Positions 48,553-62,486 of a stretch of 64,000 bases of DNA are shown here, piece by piece. The stretch covers positions 5,704,001 through 5,768,000 of the forward strand of contig JAHRBC010000003.1 of the NCBI GenBank assembly GCA_022702545.1. The letters are read 5' to 3'. The position numbers and the translations under genes were made by a program. The notes under the pieces are model-generated. The model was not told the origin of the DNA. It was given only the letters and a program-made list of their open reading frames with translations, and made no database searches. Source of the DNA: Phycomyces nitens. Taxonomy: Eukaryota > Mucoromycota > Mucoromycetes > Mucorales > Phycomycetaceae. Position 1 is the first letter of the stretch; every line of letters starts with the position of its first letter.

Positions 48553-48969
48553 TTAATAAACAGACCGTTCAAAGAAAGCTATGTTGCAAGCACGAATGAT
48601 ATCTGGGTCAGATGGCAGTGTTATAGAACTGTAGCCTTCGTCTAGACCTTGTGAGTTACTCCCTGATGAAGAAGAAATTGAAGAAGATGCCGAATCACCA
48701 ATGCAAAATACTTGACCTGTAGATGGTCGTGGCTGGGTAGAAGAGGCTGTGATAGAAATGGGCTTTCCCATGTATCGAGTGGTCGGTGAAGCAAAGTATG
48801 TGTCCTTTACTGGCGAACAGGCCTTTGGGTTCATGCTCAAGAGTGAGGCCGCCACTTCTGTCTCGAGTTTAAGCTGAGAACGTACACTCGGAAGAGTGAG
48901 CTTCTCTGGGTGTTTGGGCTCCTTTTGAGGGCTCTTTGAGCAGATGAGTTTAACAAGGGAGAATTTCAT
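48553..48969 (-). CDS. Hypothetical Ser-rich protein
   Basis: An ATG at 48969 gives 138 aa in one exon. It starts MKFSLVKLICSKSPQKEPKH and continues with VRSQLKLETEVAASLLSM. A Ser-only low-complexity stretch (SSSISSSSGSNS) precedes an ending LPSDPDIIRACNIAFFERSVY. There is no recognisable domain or strong membrane segment. The composition is coding-like (few Lys/Ile/Asn runs, balanced codons), and the ORF is convergent with ILV6. A short conserved-looking C-terminus (DPDIIRACNIAFFERS) may be the functional part. It could be a small regulatory or cell-wall-related protein; function unknown. Confidence 0.5.
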   Translation of the reverse strand: MKFSLVKLICSKSPQKEPKHPEKLTLPSVRSQLKLETEVAASLLSMNPKACSPVKDTYFASPTTRYMGKPISITASSTQPRPSTGQVFCIGDSASSSISSSSGSNSQGLDEGYSSITLPSDPDIIRACNIAFFERSVY

Positions 48970-49891
48970 TGAATAATACACAAGTAAAGACACAAGCACA
49001 ACAAGCAAGAAGTAGAGTGTTCTTAATAAGCTATCTGTATATTTATACTAATTTTATCGCGGAAAAATAATATTGTTTGTAAAATACAGCCTTTTGGTCC
49101 TTTGAGTATCTTCAACTCCGATCAGCACCACACACAATTATTCCCTTGCAAAAATATCAAAGCTTTGGCCAAGAGATGAATTATGCCAAACTATAGAATC
49201 AATTCAATTCTCTACAGTCTCGGTTATCAAAAGACAAGAACACCCTGGGGCCTAATGGATATTGCCCAGAGGCCAATATATATATATTAAGGCTGGCTGG
49301 ACATAATTGGGTTCAATTCAGGTCAATCAATGTCTGCATGGTATATTTGGCCAATGTACATTTGGTCAATGTATATTTTGTATCTTTACTATCGAGCACA
49401 AATGGGCTCTTTAGATACCAAGTCTCTGAAGCCCCAAGACATAAAAAACCGTTTATAAATTTAAGCATGCCTTTAACCTCGTGCCATTCCTCAGTCTTGC
49501 CTGCTTCCAAACCCCTCGACATTAGGCCATTTGGATCTATTCGGGCAATTCGATGCATATTATTGTCAATGATTCCAATGTTTCGAAATGATTAAACCAT
49601 CGATAGATATATTAATATAGGTCGGATATTGGGTCAATAAAGGCCCAATGGTGAATTATCCAAAATCATTGAAAATAATTGTTGGAATGATCGGGAGAAA
49701 AAGCAGAGAAATATATAGATTTCATTTGGGCGATCCTCTTTATCCCAATTACCCCCACAAATCATTCAGTTACAGATCAACGGCCACCAAAAGCGTATTT
49801 ACAATGTAGTTTAGCCAAACATGCCATGGGGGTTTTTATTATTATTAAGAAGAAGATGATGGTGGGGAATTGGAGCCAAAAGAAGGGTAGT
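48970..49891. other. Intergenic region
   Basis: No supported gene; the upper part presumably holds the promoter of the Ser-rich gene and the lower part the 3' flank of the uL2 gene. A short pair of opposed ORFs near 49313-49595 has no domain. Confidence 0.5.
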
Positions 49892-50653
49892 TTAATCCTT
49901 GATCTTCTTGGTACCGCGGAGGAGACCAGTACGGCGGGCAGCAATGAGACCGACCTTCTGACCAGCGGAGGAGTCGCGAGCGACAGTAGAGGCGTGACCA
50001 ATGTGCTGATGGTTACCACCACCGTGGGGATGGTCAACGGGGTTCATGGCAACACCACGGGTCTTGGGCCAGCTGTTACGCTTGACTCTGTACTTGTGGT
50101 AAGCACGACCGGCCTTCAAGAGGGGCTTGTCGATACGTCCACCACCGGCAACGATACCGATAGCGGCACGGGAGGTGGAGGGGACAATCTTCTTGGAACC
50201 AGAGGGAAGTCTGATGCGGGTCTTACCGTCATCACCGTGGCCAATGACGGTCACGTAGTTACCAGAGGTACGGGCAAGAGCTCCACGGTCACCAACCTTC
50301 TCTTCGACGTTGCAGACAATGGTACCTTCGGGGACGGAGGCAAGGGGAAGGACGTTACCGACGTTGAGGGTGGCCTTCTTACCGCAGTAGATGAACTGTC
50401 CGGTGTACATGCCTTCGGTGGCAATGAAGGTCTCGGTTCTGAGCTTGTACTTGTAGGGGTCACGGAAGGCAACCTTGGCAAGAGGAGCACCTCTTCCGGG
50501 ATCGTGGACGATCTCCTTGATGATACCACGAATGTAACCGTGACGTTCAGCAAAGTCGAAAACTCTCAACTTGGCAGCACCCTTGCGACCGACAGTGTGG
50601 GCCTTGAAGATGCTTCCGGCACCTTTTCTTTGAGCACGAATGACACGACCCAT
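49892..50653 (-). CDS. RPL2: 60S ribosomal protein L2/L8 (uL2)
   Basis: uL2 sits near the peptidyl-transferase centre and is needed for subunit joining. Single coding exon, 253 aa, the usual eukaryotic length. Start [20 protein letters not shown], then [40 protein letters not shown] and, near the C-terminus, [19 protein letters not shown] containing the universally conserved His-rich loop. It ends [10 protein letters not shown]. Codon use is GC-rich and strongly biased, as for TAL1 and P2, consistent with high expression. Long ORFs on the opposite strand (for example 49826-50659) are shadows produced by this codon bias. An extremely AT-rich tract lies just upstream, where a leader intron would be plausible. 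Confidence 0.98.
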   Translation of the reverse strand: MGRVIRAQRKGAGSIFKAHTVGRKGAAKLRVFDFAERHGYIRGIIKEIVHDPGRGAPLAKVAFRDPYKYKLRTETFIATEGMYTGQFIYCGKKATLNVGNVLPLASVPEGTIVCNVEEKVGDRGALARTSGNYVTVIGHGDDGKTRIRLPSGSKKIVPSTSRAAIGIVAGGGRIDKPLLKAGRAYHKYRVKRNSWPKTRGVAMNPVDHPHGGGNHQHIGHASTVARDSSAGQKVGLIAARRTGLLRGTKKIKD

Positions 50654-50659
50654 GTCTAA

Positions 50660-50835
50660 TGAAAAAAATATGTATATAGTATAAATATATATATATATAT
50701 AAATAAAATATAATATATTATATTATATTATAAAATATATATAATATATATATAATATATGTATATAATATATAATACATAATATATAATATAAAATATA
50801 TATGTATAATTATATATAAATATATTTATGTGTGT
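50660..50835. repeat. TA-rich low-complexity tract upstream of RPL2
   Basis: About 175 bp made almost entirely of (TA)n with scattered single-base changes, immediately 5' of the uL2 start codon, within its promoter or leader. Confidence 0.85.
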
Positions 50836-51305
50836 GTATGATATGTCTAGGTTAATCTTCTAGATCCATCTGTCTCTCGATCGATAAGTATCCCTTGGGC
50901 AATTTGTATTTGCTTTGGGATATTCATCCTTCATCCGTCAAGGATAGGGGTTGATATACGGACCTATAAGCTTGTTGGGAGAAAGAGGGAGTATCCCTGA
51001 TGGTGCTCTTGATCGATACTTTGAACACACGCACCTACGCACATCCATCCAATCCTCACTCCGAACAAATCCACTGTCCGGTCCGGACTATGGCCAATGT
51101 CCGGTGATTGTGGTAATGTGGTAATGTGATAGCTATACATAAATAAGCTTGTTTTTTTTTAGAAAAGCAAGAGATTGATGCTTTTATAATACTTTTTTTT
51201 AATATTAAAATAACAAGAAACCCTCTTTTATGGCTGTACACTTTTTAATGGAATAAAATATAATAAAAGAAGTGATTTTAACGTCTAGATAAAAAAAAAG
51301 TAAAA

Positions 51306-53082
51306 TTATTGAAGCTTTTGCAAAACATAAGGAGCAAACAGTTCTTCACCCTGCTTGACAGGACGTGTGGCCACCACGGTAATATCATGGTTGTCACCAA
51401 ATACCAACTTGGTGTTGGTGGTCTCGTCAGATCCCTGTCCGAGATAAGTAGAGATTTTGTAAAGAGCAGCACCAACAGCAGGACGCTCAGAAGACAGTTC
51501 ACGGACACGTTCCTTGGAAGTAATCTTATAAAAAAAACATTTAGATTTCGTCTCAAATAATATGGGTCTCCCATTCTCTTTTTCTCATCCAATTACCTCT
51601 GCATCAACCTCATCACCCTCGACAGCAAGAATAGGATAAGCATTGTAACCGAGCTTTCCCTTGAGCATGAGGTAGATTTCCTCTGACAGGAAATCATCAA
51701 TTCCTGGAACCTTGGAACCCAACAATTCCTTGATCATCTTCATCTCGGCAACAGTGGCTTCGGAGGGGGAGAGATCCAAGTAACGGTACTTGTCAATGTG
51801 ATCCCAAGCAGAGTACATTGACTCGGATGCCTTTCCGGCCTTTGTCTTTTCCTTTTCTTCAGCAATCATAGTAGACAAGAACTGAGCAATCATCTGAGGA
51901 TATTTAACGGAATTCTCCTGTGCATACTTGAGGAATACGCTCTCCTTCTCAGAAACCAAAGAGGTGGCGGCCAAGGCAGCAGTTGCTTCCGCAATAGCCT
52001 CTGCAGCAATAATCTCTTCGGCTGTATTTTCTGCCTCCTCAGCAGTCTTTTCTTCCTCTTCAGTCTCTTTGGTTTGGTCAACCTCGGGCGTGTTCTTGAT
52101 CTTGGAGTTGGTGCACAAGAATTGATGGTAGCCCTCAGTGGCCAACTTCTCACACTCTTCACTGCAGAATGCAACATTGTCACAATTGGTGCACTCGACA
52201 CGGTGTTCTGGATCAATCTTCTTCAAGCAGTTGTTGCAATAGGTACGCTACACCAACACCACATTATAATCCTATGAGTGACCTCTCTAGAGTATTTCCT
52301 TGTCTGCCCTATATTTACCTCGAGACCTGGGTGAAGAGCAGAAACCATCGGAGTCTCGGTGTACAAGGTCTGACCTTCCTCAAGATCCTCAGCCGCAACC
52401 AATCCACGACGGATGATGGGCTTTCCTTCGGCAGAAGTACCAGCAGGCAACTCGCCAATCTTCACATGAGTGTCCTTGGGAGGGAACTGCTCATAGAAGC
52501 CGTTCTGGCGCTTTTGTTGCTATTTACAAAGATTGGTTAATGAACGGGTGGAATTGTATGGCCAATTATTACCTCGAGAGCCATTATGCTGACTACGATC
52601 TGGAAGACAGGTTCTGGAATAGTCTTTTGGTAGATCATGATCAATTCGAGAGGAGCAGGGTAGACCTTGAGGGCAGCGTAGAAGGGCAGAACACTGTCGT
52701 TGTAGAAAGCCTCTCCTTGATTACAAAGAGACTCGCCTGCTGCAACTTGAGCCATGAAGTACTTTTCCTTCTCTTCCGGAGACTCTGGGAAAACTTCCTT
52801 GTCGACTGCAGCCATGACATCTTCGATAAGCTTGATAGCGTTGGCCTTGGCTTCCTCTTCGGCATTTTTGGTCTCCTTGGCAGCCTTTTTACGCTCACGT
52901 CCTAAAAATTGCTCGTTTGAATACACGGATAGAAGCCAAAGCTAAATGGTTTATTTACTCAGTTTCTTCTTAAGACTGGGGTCGTTGCGTCTCTTGTAGT
53001 CAAAGTAGACCAGGTAGCCAATACCGGCTGTGGCAGCCACACCTGCAGTAGCAAGAGCAATTGTCTGTGGTTTCATGCCCAT
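51306..53082 (-). CDS. Fusion of mitochondrial import receptor Tom20 with a MYND finger and degenerate SET-like C-terminus
   Basis: Five exons, 53082-52959, 52901-52573, 52519-52319, 52247-51597 and 51524-51306, give 507 aa, against about 180-200 for ordinary fungal Tom20. Residues 1-40 are a membrane anchor followed by the Tom20 signature (ALATAGVAATAGIGYLVYFD, then YKRRNDPSLKKKLRRERKKA). The Tom20 receptor/TPR-like core follows (AQVAAGESLCNQGEAFYNDS, then VLPFYAALKVYPAPLELIMI). Downstream is a SET N-region (IIRRGLVAAEDLEEGQTLYT), a MYND finger (CNNCLKKIDPEHRVECTNCD, then FCSEECEKLATEGYHQFLC) and an acidic Ala/Glu insertion. The C-terminal SET-like end is DNHDITVVATRPVKQGEELF, without a clear NHSCxPN motif, so methyltransferase activity is doubtful. 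All exon joins are in phase, which supports one transcript. Confidence 0.9.
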
Positions 53083-53801
53083 GATAATATGTTTAACAAA
53101 AGAAAGCGCAAAAAAAAAAACAAATTCCGGCTTTACTTTTTGACTTGATTTTTTTTATTTTAAAAAAAATTGAACCAGACTGAGATCGGTGACGCACATT
53201 TGTCTTTTTAGGCATGGATTTACTTTTTATTTTAAAATTTTGTTCGTCCGTCCAGCCTAAGCCCAAGCTAAAGAGCTGCAAAAATGCTGTGGTTATGTCT
53301 GTCTAGCCGGACCATTGTTTGGCTGCTGGACAGGGCAACCAGGCCATTGCAGAGCTTAAGCAAGCACAAGAATTGATTGATAAAAAATATTCAAAGGTTT
53401 TATATATATATATATATATTTTGTATTTTTATAATATTTTTGCTAAACTTTAAAAGACACAAGATAAAATGGCAGGTGTGATTAAACGCCCGACAAAAAG
53501 TTTAATGCCAGCTTTGGGGGAGTCTTGGTCCAGAATAAAAGTATAGAAAATACAGGGCACAGTAACCATGGCAATTAAAGTATATAAAGACGCGTTTCGT
53601 GGTGGCACATGAAAAAAAAAGGTACTCGAGGGCCGGAACTATTGGATTTGTATTGCATTGAATTTTGTTTATTTTCTTTGGCATTTGTTACAAACAGCAC
53701 AGGGGGCAGTTTTCTTGTACACCTTTTTTACAGACATGGAAGATTGGTTATTGTACATATGATATTGGCAAGGTAGATAGATAAAAGGTCTACTGAATTC
53801 C
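53083..53801. other. Intergenic region between TOM20-SET and TAL1
   Basis: AT-rich, with a TA run at 53400-53420; no gene supported. It holds the TOM20-SET promoter and the TAL1 3' flank. Confidence 0.6.
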
Positions 53802-54878
53802 TTAAAGGAGCTTCTCCTTGAGCATGTTCTCAAGCTTAACACCATCCTTGGCAAAGTTGCGGATACCCTCGGACAACTTCTCGGTGGCCATAGCATCCTC
53901 ATTCATATCCCAGCGGAAAGCCTTCTCGTTGTGGAAGTAAGAGACCTTTTCCAAGGCAACAGCGTTGGCAGTCTCGGGGGAAAGCTTACGGACAAGGGTC
54001 TTGGTGTCCTTTTGCATCTCGGCCAAAAGGGAGGGAGAGATGGTCAGGTAGTCGCAACCGGCCAACTCTTCAATCTCGCCTGTGTTACGGAATGAGGCAC
54101 CCATAACAATGGTGTTGTAGCCGTGCTGCTTATAATAGTTGTAGATCTTGGAGACCGACAAGACACCGGGATCCTCGTGGCTCTCGTAGGTCTGGCCAGT
54201 GGACTTCTTGTACCAGTCAAGAATACGACCAACAAAGGGAGAGATGAGAGTGACGCCAGCCTCAGCGCAGGCAACGGCCTGGGCGAAACCGAACAACAAG
54301 GTCAAGTTACAGTGGATGCTGTGCTCGGTCTCGAGGATGTGGGCGGCCTGGATACCCTCGTAGGTAGAGGCGATCTTGATGAGGATACGGTCCTTGTTGA
54401 CACCCTCAGCCTCGTACAAAGCAATGAGAGTAAGGGCCTTGGCAACGGTGGCATCCTTGTCAAAGGAGAGACGAGCATCGACCTCGGTGGAGACACGGCC
54501 AGGAACGATCTTCAAGATCTCCTTGCCAAAGTTGACCAGCAACTTGTCAGTAGCAGCCTCGAGCTGTTCCTCATCAGAACTGACCACCCAATAGTCAGCA
54601 TATGGATATTAAATATAATAAAGACTTACCCTCCCTTGGCCTTGGCGTAGGCAATGGCGTCCTCAATCAAGGCAGCGTACTGGGGCTTCTGGGCAGCAGC
54701 GAGGATCAAAGAGGGGTTGGTGGTGGCATCCTGGGGCTTGTAGACGGCAATGGCTGTGAATTAAGACGCGTTTGTGAGCTGGTTAGATGACAATGTAGCC
54801 TTTAGTGTACTTACTCTCAAAGTCACCAGAGTCGGCAACAATGGTAGTGAACTGCTTGATTTGGTCGAGAACAGACAT
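53802..54878 (-). CDS. TAL1: Transaldolase
   Basis: Transaldolase moves a dihydroxyacetone unit between sugar phosphates in the non-oxidative pentose phosphate pathway. Three exons, 54878-54815, 54753-54630 and 54579-53802, give 321 aa, a normal length. Start [20 protein letters not shown]; then [13 protein letters not shown] (substrate loop), [13 protein letters not shown], the Schiff-base lysine in [46 protein letters not shown] and [13 protein letters not shown]. The ending is [12 protein letters not shown]. Codon bias is strong, like RPL2. Minus-strand acceptor at 54580-54581 was chosen because it gives [15 protein letters not shown] in frame. Confidence 0.98.
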
Positions 54879-55433
54879 TTTTGGAAAGTAGGAAAGGAAT
54901 AGCTGTAAAGACGGTGAAAGACGGGATTACACTTTATATTTCACCCAAAAAAGACGGAGTTTTCCAAGGCCAACAATTAAAGCATGGGGTTGACATCACC
55001 CCACCATCATCCTATTATGTATATTCACATTTCAACTGTACATTATTCTCAAGATATATTTTACTGCTTGTTCATAGAGATCTATACAGTTGCCATAGAA
55101 ACACTGCCTGGCCTCTATTGACCAAATAACTATAATTCTGCTGTTATTTTTTGCATAAACAATTGTACTTTGGAACTCATCTTGTATAGAGCTTTATAAA
55201 TTGAGTCAATCACCAATGACTTAGTCATCAGTTGCACCTTTTTTTATATTTTATTTTAATCTCTAATCAGATAAGCGACACTTTTTGCAATTCATTTTAC
55301 TAATTTTACTAATAATGGAGGGTAAATTGGTAATAGACTATTATTTGGCAAGATATTATTAAATATTTATAATTCATTTCAAATAAATTCAACTTATTCC
55401 TAGGCAATCCCAGAATCACTTTTTGGGACCTGA

Positions 55434-55478
<45 letters not shown>

Positions 55479-56653
55479 TTTAGACAAATTAACATTTAAT
55501 CTTTGTTTCCTAGCAACCATCCACAACTCTTTCCTTTACAACCACCAACTCTTTAATTGACAACATTAAACCTGATCCTTAATGCTGCCTTTTTCTTCTT
55601 CTTCTATTATTAAGATAAAATGCTTATTCGGGATTTCGCGGGAAACAATCTGATCTAGTAGGATGTTAAAAATGTAATATTTGTTGATTGCTTGGTAAAT
55701 AAACAAGTCATGATAAACATCAAGGTGGATCTAATCATACTGTATATTGGTACAGAATACTCAAGATTCCAAGGCTGTATTTACTGCGCATTGCATCACA
55801 TTCTAGATATAAAAAAAGTTCATTATTTGGCAAGACTGTAGGGGGCCAGGCTAGCTACAGGCACAACTGTTATGCTCTTTTGGTACACATATTTACAACA
55901 ATTAGGTCAAGGTGTAAGAGTGGAACAGTAAAAATCACAAAATCACAAAATCACAATCACAAAATCACAAAATTAAAAATTAAAAGACTGGAATTCTGAT
56001 GTTATTTGCTAGATTCGCAGTCACGGGCGTAAATATAGATTGTGGTACTTCTTTACCCACAACAACAAAAAAACAAAAAAAAAGCTGATCAGCCAAGACA
56101 AAATCAAAAGACAAGCTTAACAATCTTATTCGCAATGGAATTCATGGAATTTCAACTTTACACAGAGTGGTCGTACGCATTTATGTTTTTGGTATTTTTA
56201 GATCTTAAAGGGTCTTGGTGTGGAATTGATCGAATATATTGAGGATACAAGACTAAATAATTGGTACCATATACTTGGGTTGTCTTTAACAGCTTAGCCA
56301 CACGGTCTTTTGATAGCACAAATGCTGAGTAGGCCTGTTCAATGCTGTGCACCCAGGTAGGGCCACACGTAACCATGGTTCATTTAAATGACAAATCCTG
56401 AATAGGATCTCCACATTTATGTATCTGTTTTTGTTGCATTTAAACCTTGGATAATATATCTAGGCGCTCTTGTTAGAGTTGCGTATTTAATACTAACTAG
56501 AGGCCAAACACAAGCATATGATTATTGCTCGGCAAAATATAATAAAATTTGTAAGCTATTTTAATTATATAATATAAAAAATAGAATTAAGCGGGGAAAT
56601 CTGCTTAGTCGCCTCCATTCTCTTTCTCTTTCTTTTCCTTTTCACCAAATACC
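54879..56653. other. Intergenic region
   Basis: 1.8 kb without a supported gene. A (ATT)n microsatellite lies at 55434-55479 and CAAAATCA tandem units at about 55928-55968. The segment just before 56654 is CT-rich (CTTTCTCTTTC) leader of the thioesterase gene. Confidence 0.6.
55434..55479. repeat. ATT trinucleotide microsatellite
   Basis: About 15 perfect ATT units. Confidence 0.95.
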
Positions 56654-58085
56654 ATGAGCCACGCTAGAAGAACAGTCACTTTTGACATTAAGAAAAAGAC
56701 GGCCGATTGTGTAGTGTTGGAGAATGACCGTAGAAATTCAAAGAAGTTCTCGCAAGATATGGAGAAGGCAATTGCTGTAGAAGAGATTGATACGAATCTG
56801 TACATGAGCAAGGAATTGTGGGTGCCTTTAGGATCACGCGGTGCTTTTGGTGGACAGGTAGGGAATCAAATGCAAGGTCAATTATTGGTCTAATTTATCC
56901 ATGCTAGGTTGTCGCTCAGGCCTTGAATTCTGCATGGTCCACTGTGGGAGACCAATTCCGTATTCATGTAATTATTATAAAATCCATAATTCTCAATCTA
57001 ATCTTGCCATAGTCTCTCCACAGCTACTTTATCCTTCCTTGCAACGCAGATATCCCTGTGATTTACAAAGTACGCCGTCTTCGAGACGGAAAGTCTTTTG
57101 CTACACGAGCCGTCACTGCTGTCCAAAGAGGGAAAGCTATTTTCATTGCCAGTTTCAGTTTCGCAACCCCGGAGCAAGGAGTAACATTGGTTCATCAGGT
57201 AAAGATCCCTTTAAGCCCATAATTGTGGGGAACATTTAAACTCAGACAACAAATTATTTTATAGGCAAAGATGCCAAACGTAGCCAAGCCTGAAGATGTG
57301 CCTTCGTAAGCTAGTCTTGTATTCTATTATATTGATACTAACCGTGTTTTTTTTTGATAGGGAGACTGATAGAATAAGAAACTGGCTCAAGGAAGACGAT
57401 CTGCCCCCTAGCTTTCGCAATTATCTTGAAAAGAGATTAGAGGATGTAAGCCCATAAAAACCCCAACAATATTTTACTCAACAACTGATCTTTACCACCC
57501 ACGACCCCATAGGTTACACCTATAGAATATCGCGATGTCGAAGTATACACCACAGAAGAGATGATAAATGGAACCATGGAGCCCAGAGAAGCAGAGGTAA
57601 ACAAGAGATCAGTATAATTAATATAGATCCTAACCATCCTATTAGCGCCGTTGGTTCAAGACTTACAATAAGATTGACAGCAACGATGCCAAGCTGCATG
57701 CCTGTGCAATTGCCTATGCATCTGACAGTGGGCTTATTGTTACGGCCTCAAAGACCAATGGATACATTTATTCTACCATGGGAATGGTGGTCAGCTTGGA
57801 CCACACCATCTGGTTCCATGCCCCAGCCCGTATTGATGAATGGTAATGTCTCGATACAATTGTTTCCATTATTAAGACCTTGTTGGTAGGCTTTTGCATG
57901 ACATGTACAGCCCACGTACAAGCGAAGGTCGTGGTATTGCTTTTGGCAAGATTTATACTCAAGATGGTACATTGGTTGCCTCTACTGCACAGGAGGGTCT
58001 CGTCCGACTATCTGAAAAGGGTCAAGCGCTGGTAAAGCAGCAGAATGACCTTGAAAACGACCTTAAGAATCCTAGTAAACTATAA
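56654..58085 (+). CDS. Acyl-CoA thioesterase II (TesB/ACOT8 family), peroxisomal
   Basis: ACOT8/TesB enzymes hydrolyse acyl-CoAs to free acids and CoA. Eight exons, 56654-56857, 56908-56967, 57013-57198, 57265-57305, 57361-57445, 57513-57596, 57646-57842 and 57890-58085, give 350 aa. Two hot-dog domains are visible: the first carries GAFGGQVVAQALNSAWSTV and HSLHSYFILPCNADIPVIYK with KSFATRAVTAVQRGKAIFI; the second carries MGMVVSLDHTIWFHAPARID, EWLLHDMYSPRTSEGRGIAF and the ending QDGTLVASTAQEGLVRL. The last three residues are SKL, a canonical PTS1, so a peroxisomal role beside beta-oxidation is likely. Yeast Tes1 is the nearest named relative. Confidence 0.95.
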
Positions 58086-58511
58086 AGCCTAGCTTCTGTC
58101 TTTTTTTTTGGCAGACTGCACACCCCTGTACTTTCATTATCTCAAATCTCGTCATATATCCTATGAATCAATATGCCCAGAGAATTTATTGCGTTTTCAC
58201 AAAGAATTCACAAGCTGTTAATATACTTTCATAAAAACCCAATTGAATCAACAAGGTCGACTCTGATGTTTACACTTGAGAGTATGTATAGTGAGTTGGA
58301 CAGTATTCAGAACATAGGTCAAATGATTATAGCAAAACCATTGATACTTCTAAGCGTTAACCTGTCTAAATATTGATTGATTGAAGTATCATTTATAACA
58401 TTTTATTTGGTTCTTTTCTTGACAAATTTGACAAGAGGATAGAGTCTGGGATGTCAAAAAAATTATATTGAATGTGGTACAGGAGCTTCCTTTTCAATGT
58501 CAAATGAGTGC
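58086..58511. other. Intergenic region between thioesterase gene and Fanzor-like copy B
   Basis: AT-rich, no gene. Its right limit is where similarity to 15414 onwards begins. Confidence 0.5.
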
Positions 58512-61163
<2,652 letters not shown>

Positions 61164-61427
61164 CACTATATCTATATACTAGTGATATGATTCGTCCACA
61201 TTTCTATGTCGAGTTAAAAAACGTATCTTCTGTGACGCAAAAAAAAATATTGTATTTTTAAAATAGCGCAACTCGTTTTGAAAATACAGTGTAAAAAAAA
61301 AAAAAAGATAGTTCCGCCCTCACCCCTTCTCTCCTTTCCTCTCCTACAACCTTCTCCTCTGTCTTTTTCCACTCCTCTTAATCTCGTCATCTCTTTCTCA
61401 TCCCATTAGAAAATATACCAGCCTTTT

Positions 61428-62486
61428 ATGTCCAAGACAGCTTCATGTGTAGTACGCGAGTACAAGCTCGTTATGGTGGGAGGTGGTGGTGAGTCGACAA
61501 AACTCTATTTAGTGAGATTATGAATAGTAAGCGGATCAAACACAGCACAAAACGTAGCGCACCAAGACAGCTTGGGCCTATAGATGTGGAATTGGCTCTT
61601 TGACCGACAATAGATAATACACATAATATAATAATATATTGACTATTTGCAATCTACCAATAAAAACAACCTACAATTATGTATTTTACAAAATAGGTGT
61701 TGGAAAATCAGCCTTGACAATACAATTCATTCAGTCTCATTTTGTCGATGAATATGACCCTACAATCGAAGGTAATTCGTCTAGAAATGTATATATTTAA
61801 CAAGGGGAGGGGGGAGGGGGAGGGGCAAATACGCGTTATATGAGTCTCGCTTGTTCTTTATATGGCTGGATTCTAAAGTTCAATACACGCTATCCGATGT
61901 CAGATTCATATCGCAAACAGTGCTCGATTGACTCCGAGACAGCCTTGCTCGATGTTCTCGATACTGCCGGTCAAGAGGAATACAGGTATGACAGCAAGTT
62001 AGCAAGTTAGCAAGTTAGCAAGTTAGCAAGTTAGCAATTCCAAACTAACGCTTATCTAGTGCAATGCGCGAGCAATATATGCGTAATGGCGAAGGTTTCT
62101 TGTTAGTCTATTCCATTACGTCCCGCATGTCTTTTGAGGAAATCACCACGTTCTACCAACAGATTCGCAGAGTCAAAGATCGAGATCACTTCCCGATGGT
62201 TCTCGTAGCAAACAAGTGTGATCTTGAGGCTGATAGACAGGTATCCACCAAAGAAGGCCAGGATCTGGCCAAGTCTTTCGGGTCCCGTTTTATCGAAACA
62301 TCGGCAAAACAGCGAATTCATGTCGACGAAGCCTTTTTTGAAGTAGTACGCGATATACGACGATTCAATAAGGAGCAAGAGTCTCGCAGAGGAAACAGCG
62401 GTGTGTCAGGAGGATCGGCAAACGCTCAATTTCCCGTACAAAAACCTGCCAAACAATCTGGTGACAAGTGCTGCATTCTAATGTAG
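61428..62486 (+). CDS. Ras GTPase
   Basis: Four exons, 61428-61488, 61697-61771, 61904-61985 and 62060-62486, give 214 aa. G1 is [11 protein letters not shown], effector loop YDPTIEDSYRKQ, G3 [21 protein letters not shown]4 VANKCDL, G5 ETSAKQR, all intact for nucleotide binding and effector contact of a true Ras. The C-terminus is a hypervariable Gly/Ser/Gln region ending GDKCCILM: a CaaX box (CILM) with a preceding cysteine available for palmitoylation, so plasma-membrane anchoring is expected. Fungal Ras proteins act through adenylyl cyclase and MAPK pathways in morphogenesis. Intron 2 contains a G-rich block and intron 3 an 8-bp tandem repeat. Confidence 0.97.
61804..61825 (+). other. G-quadruplex-like tract in Ras intron 2
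   Basis: Four G-runs (4, 6, 5 and 4 G) separated by single A residues, on the sense strand, in otherwise AT-rich DNA. The spacing fits an intramolecular G-quadruplex in the nascent RNA. Confidence 0.7.
61993..62037. repeat. AGCAAGTT 8-bp tandem repeat in Ras intron 3
   Basis: Five near-perfect AGCAAGTT units fill most of the 74-bp intron between exons 3 and 4. Each unit contains GCAAGT, the same hexamer used as GC donor elsewhere in the window. Confidence 0.85.

Noticed and set aside
49826..50659. 277-codon plus-strand ORF opposite the uL2 gene
   Set aside because: Gly/Thr/Val-rich antisense shadow of a highly biased ribosomal protein gene.
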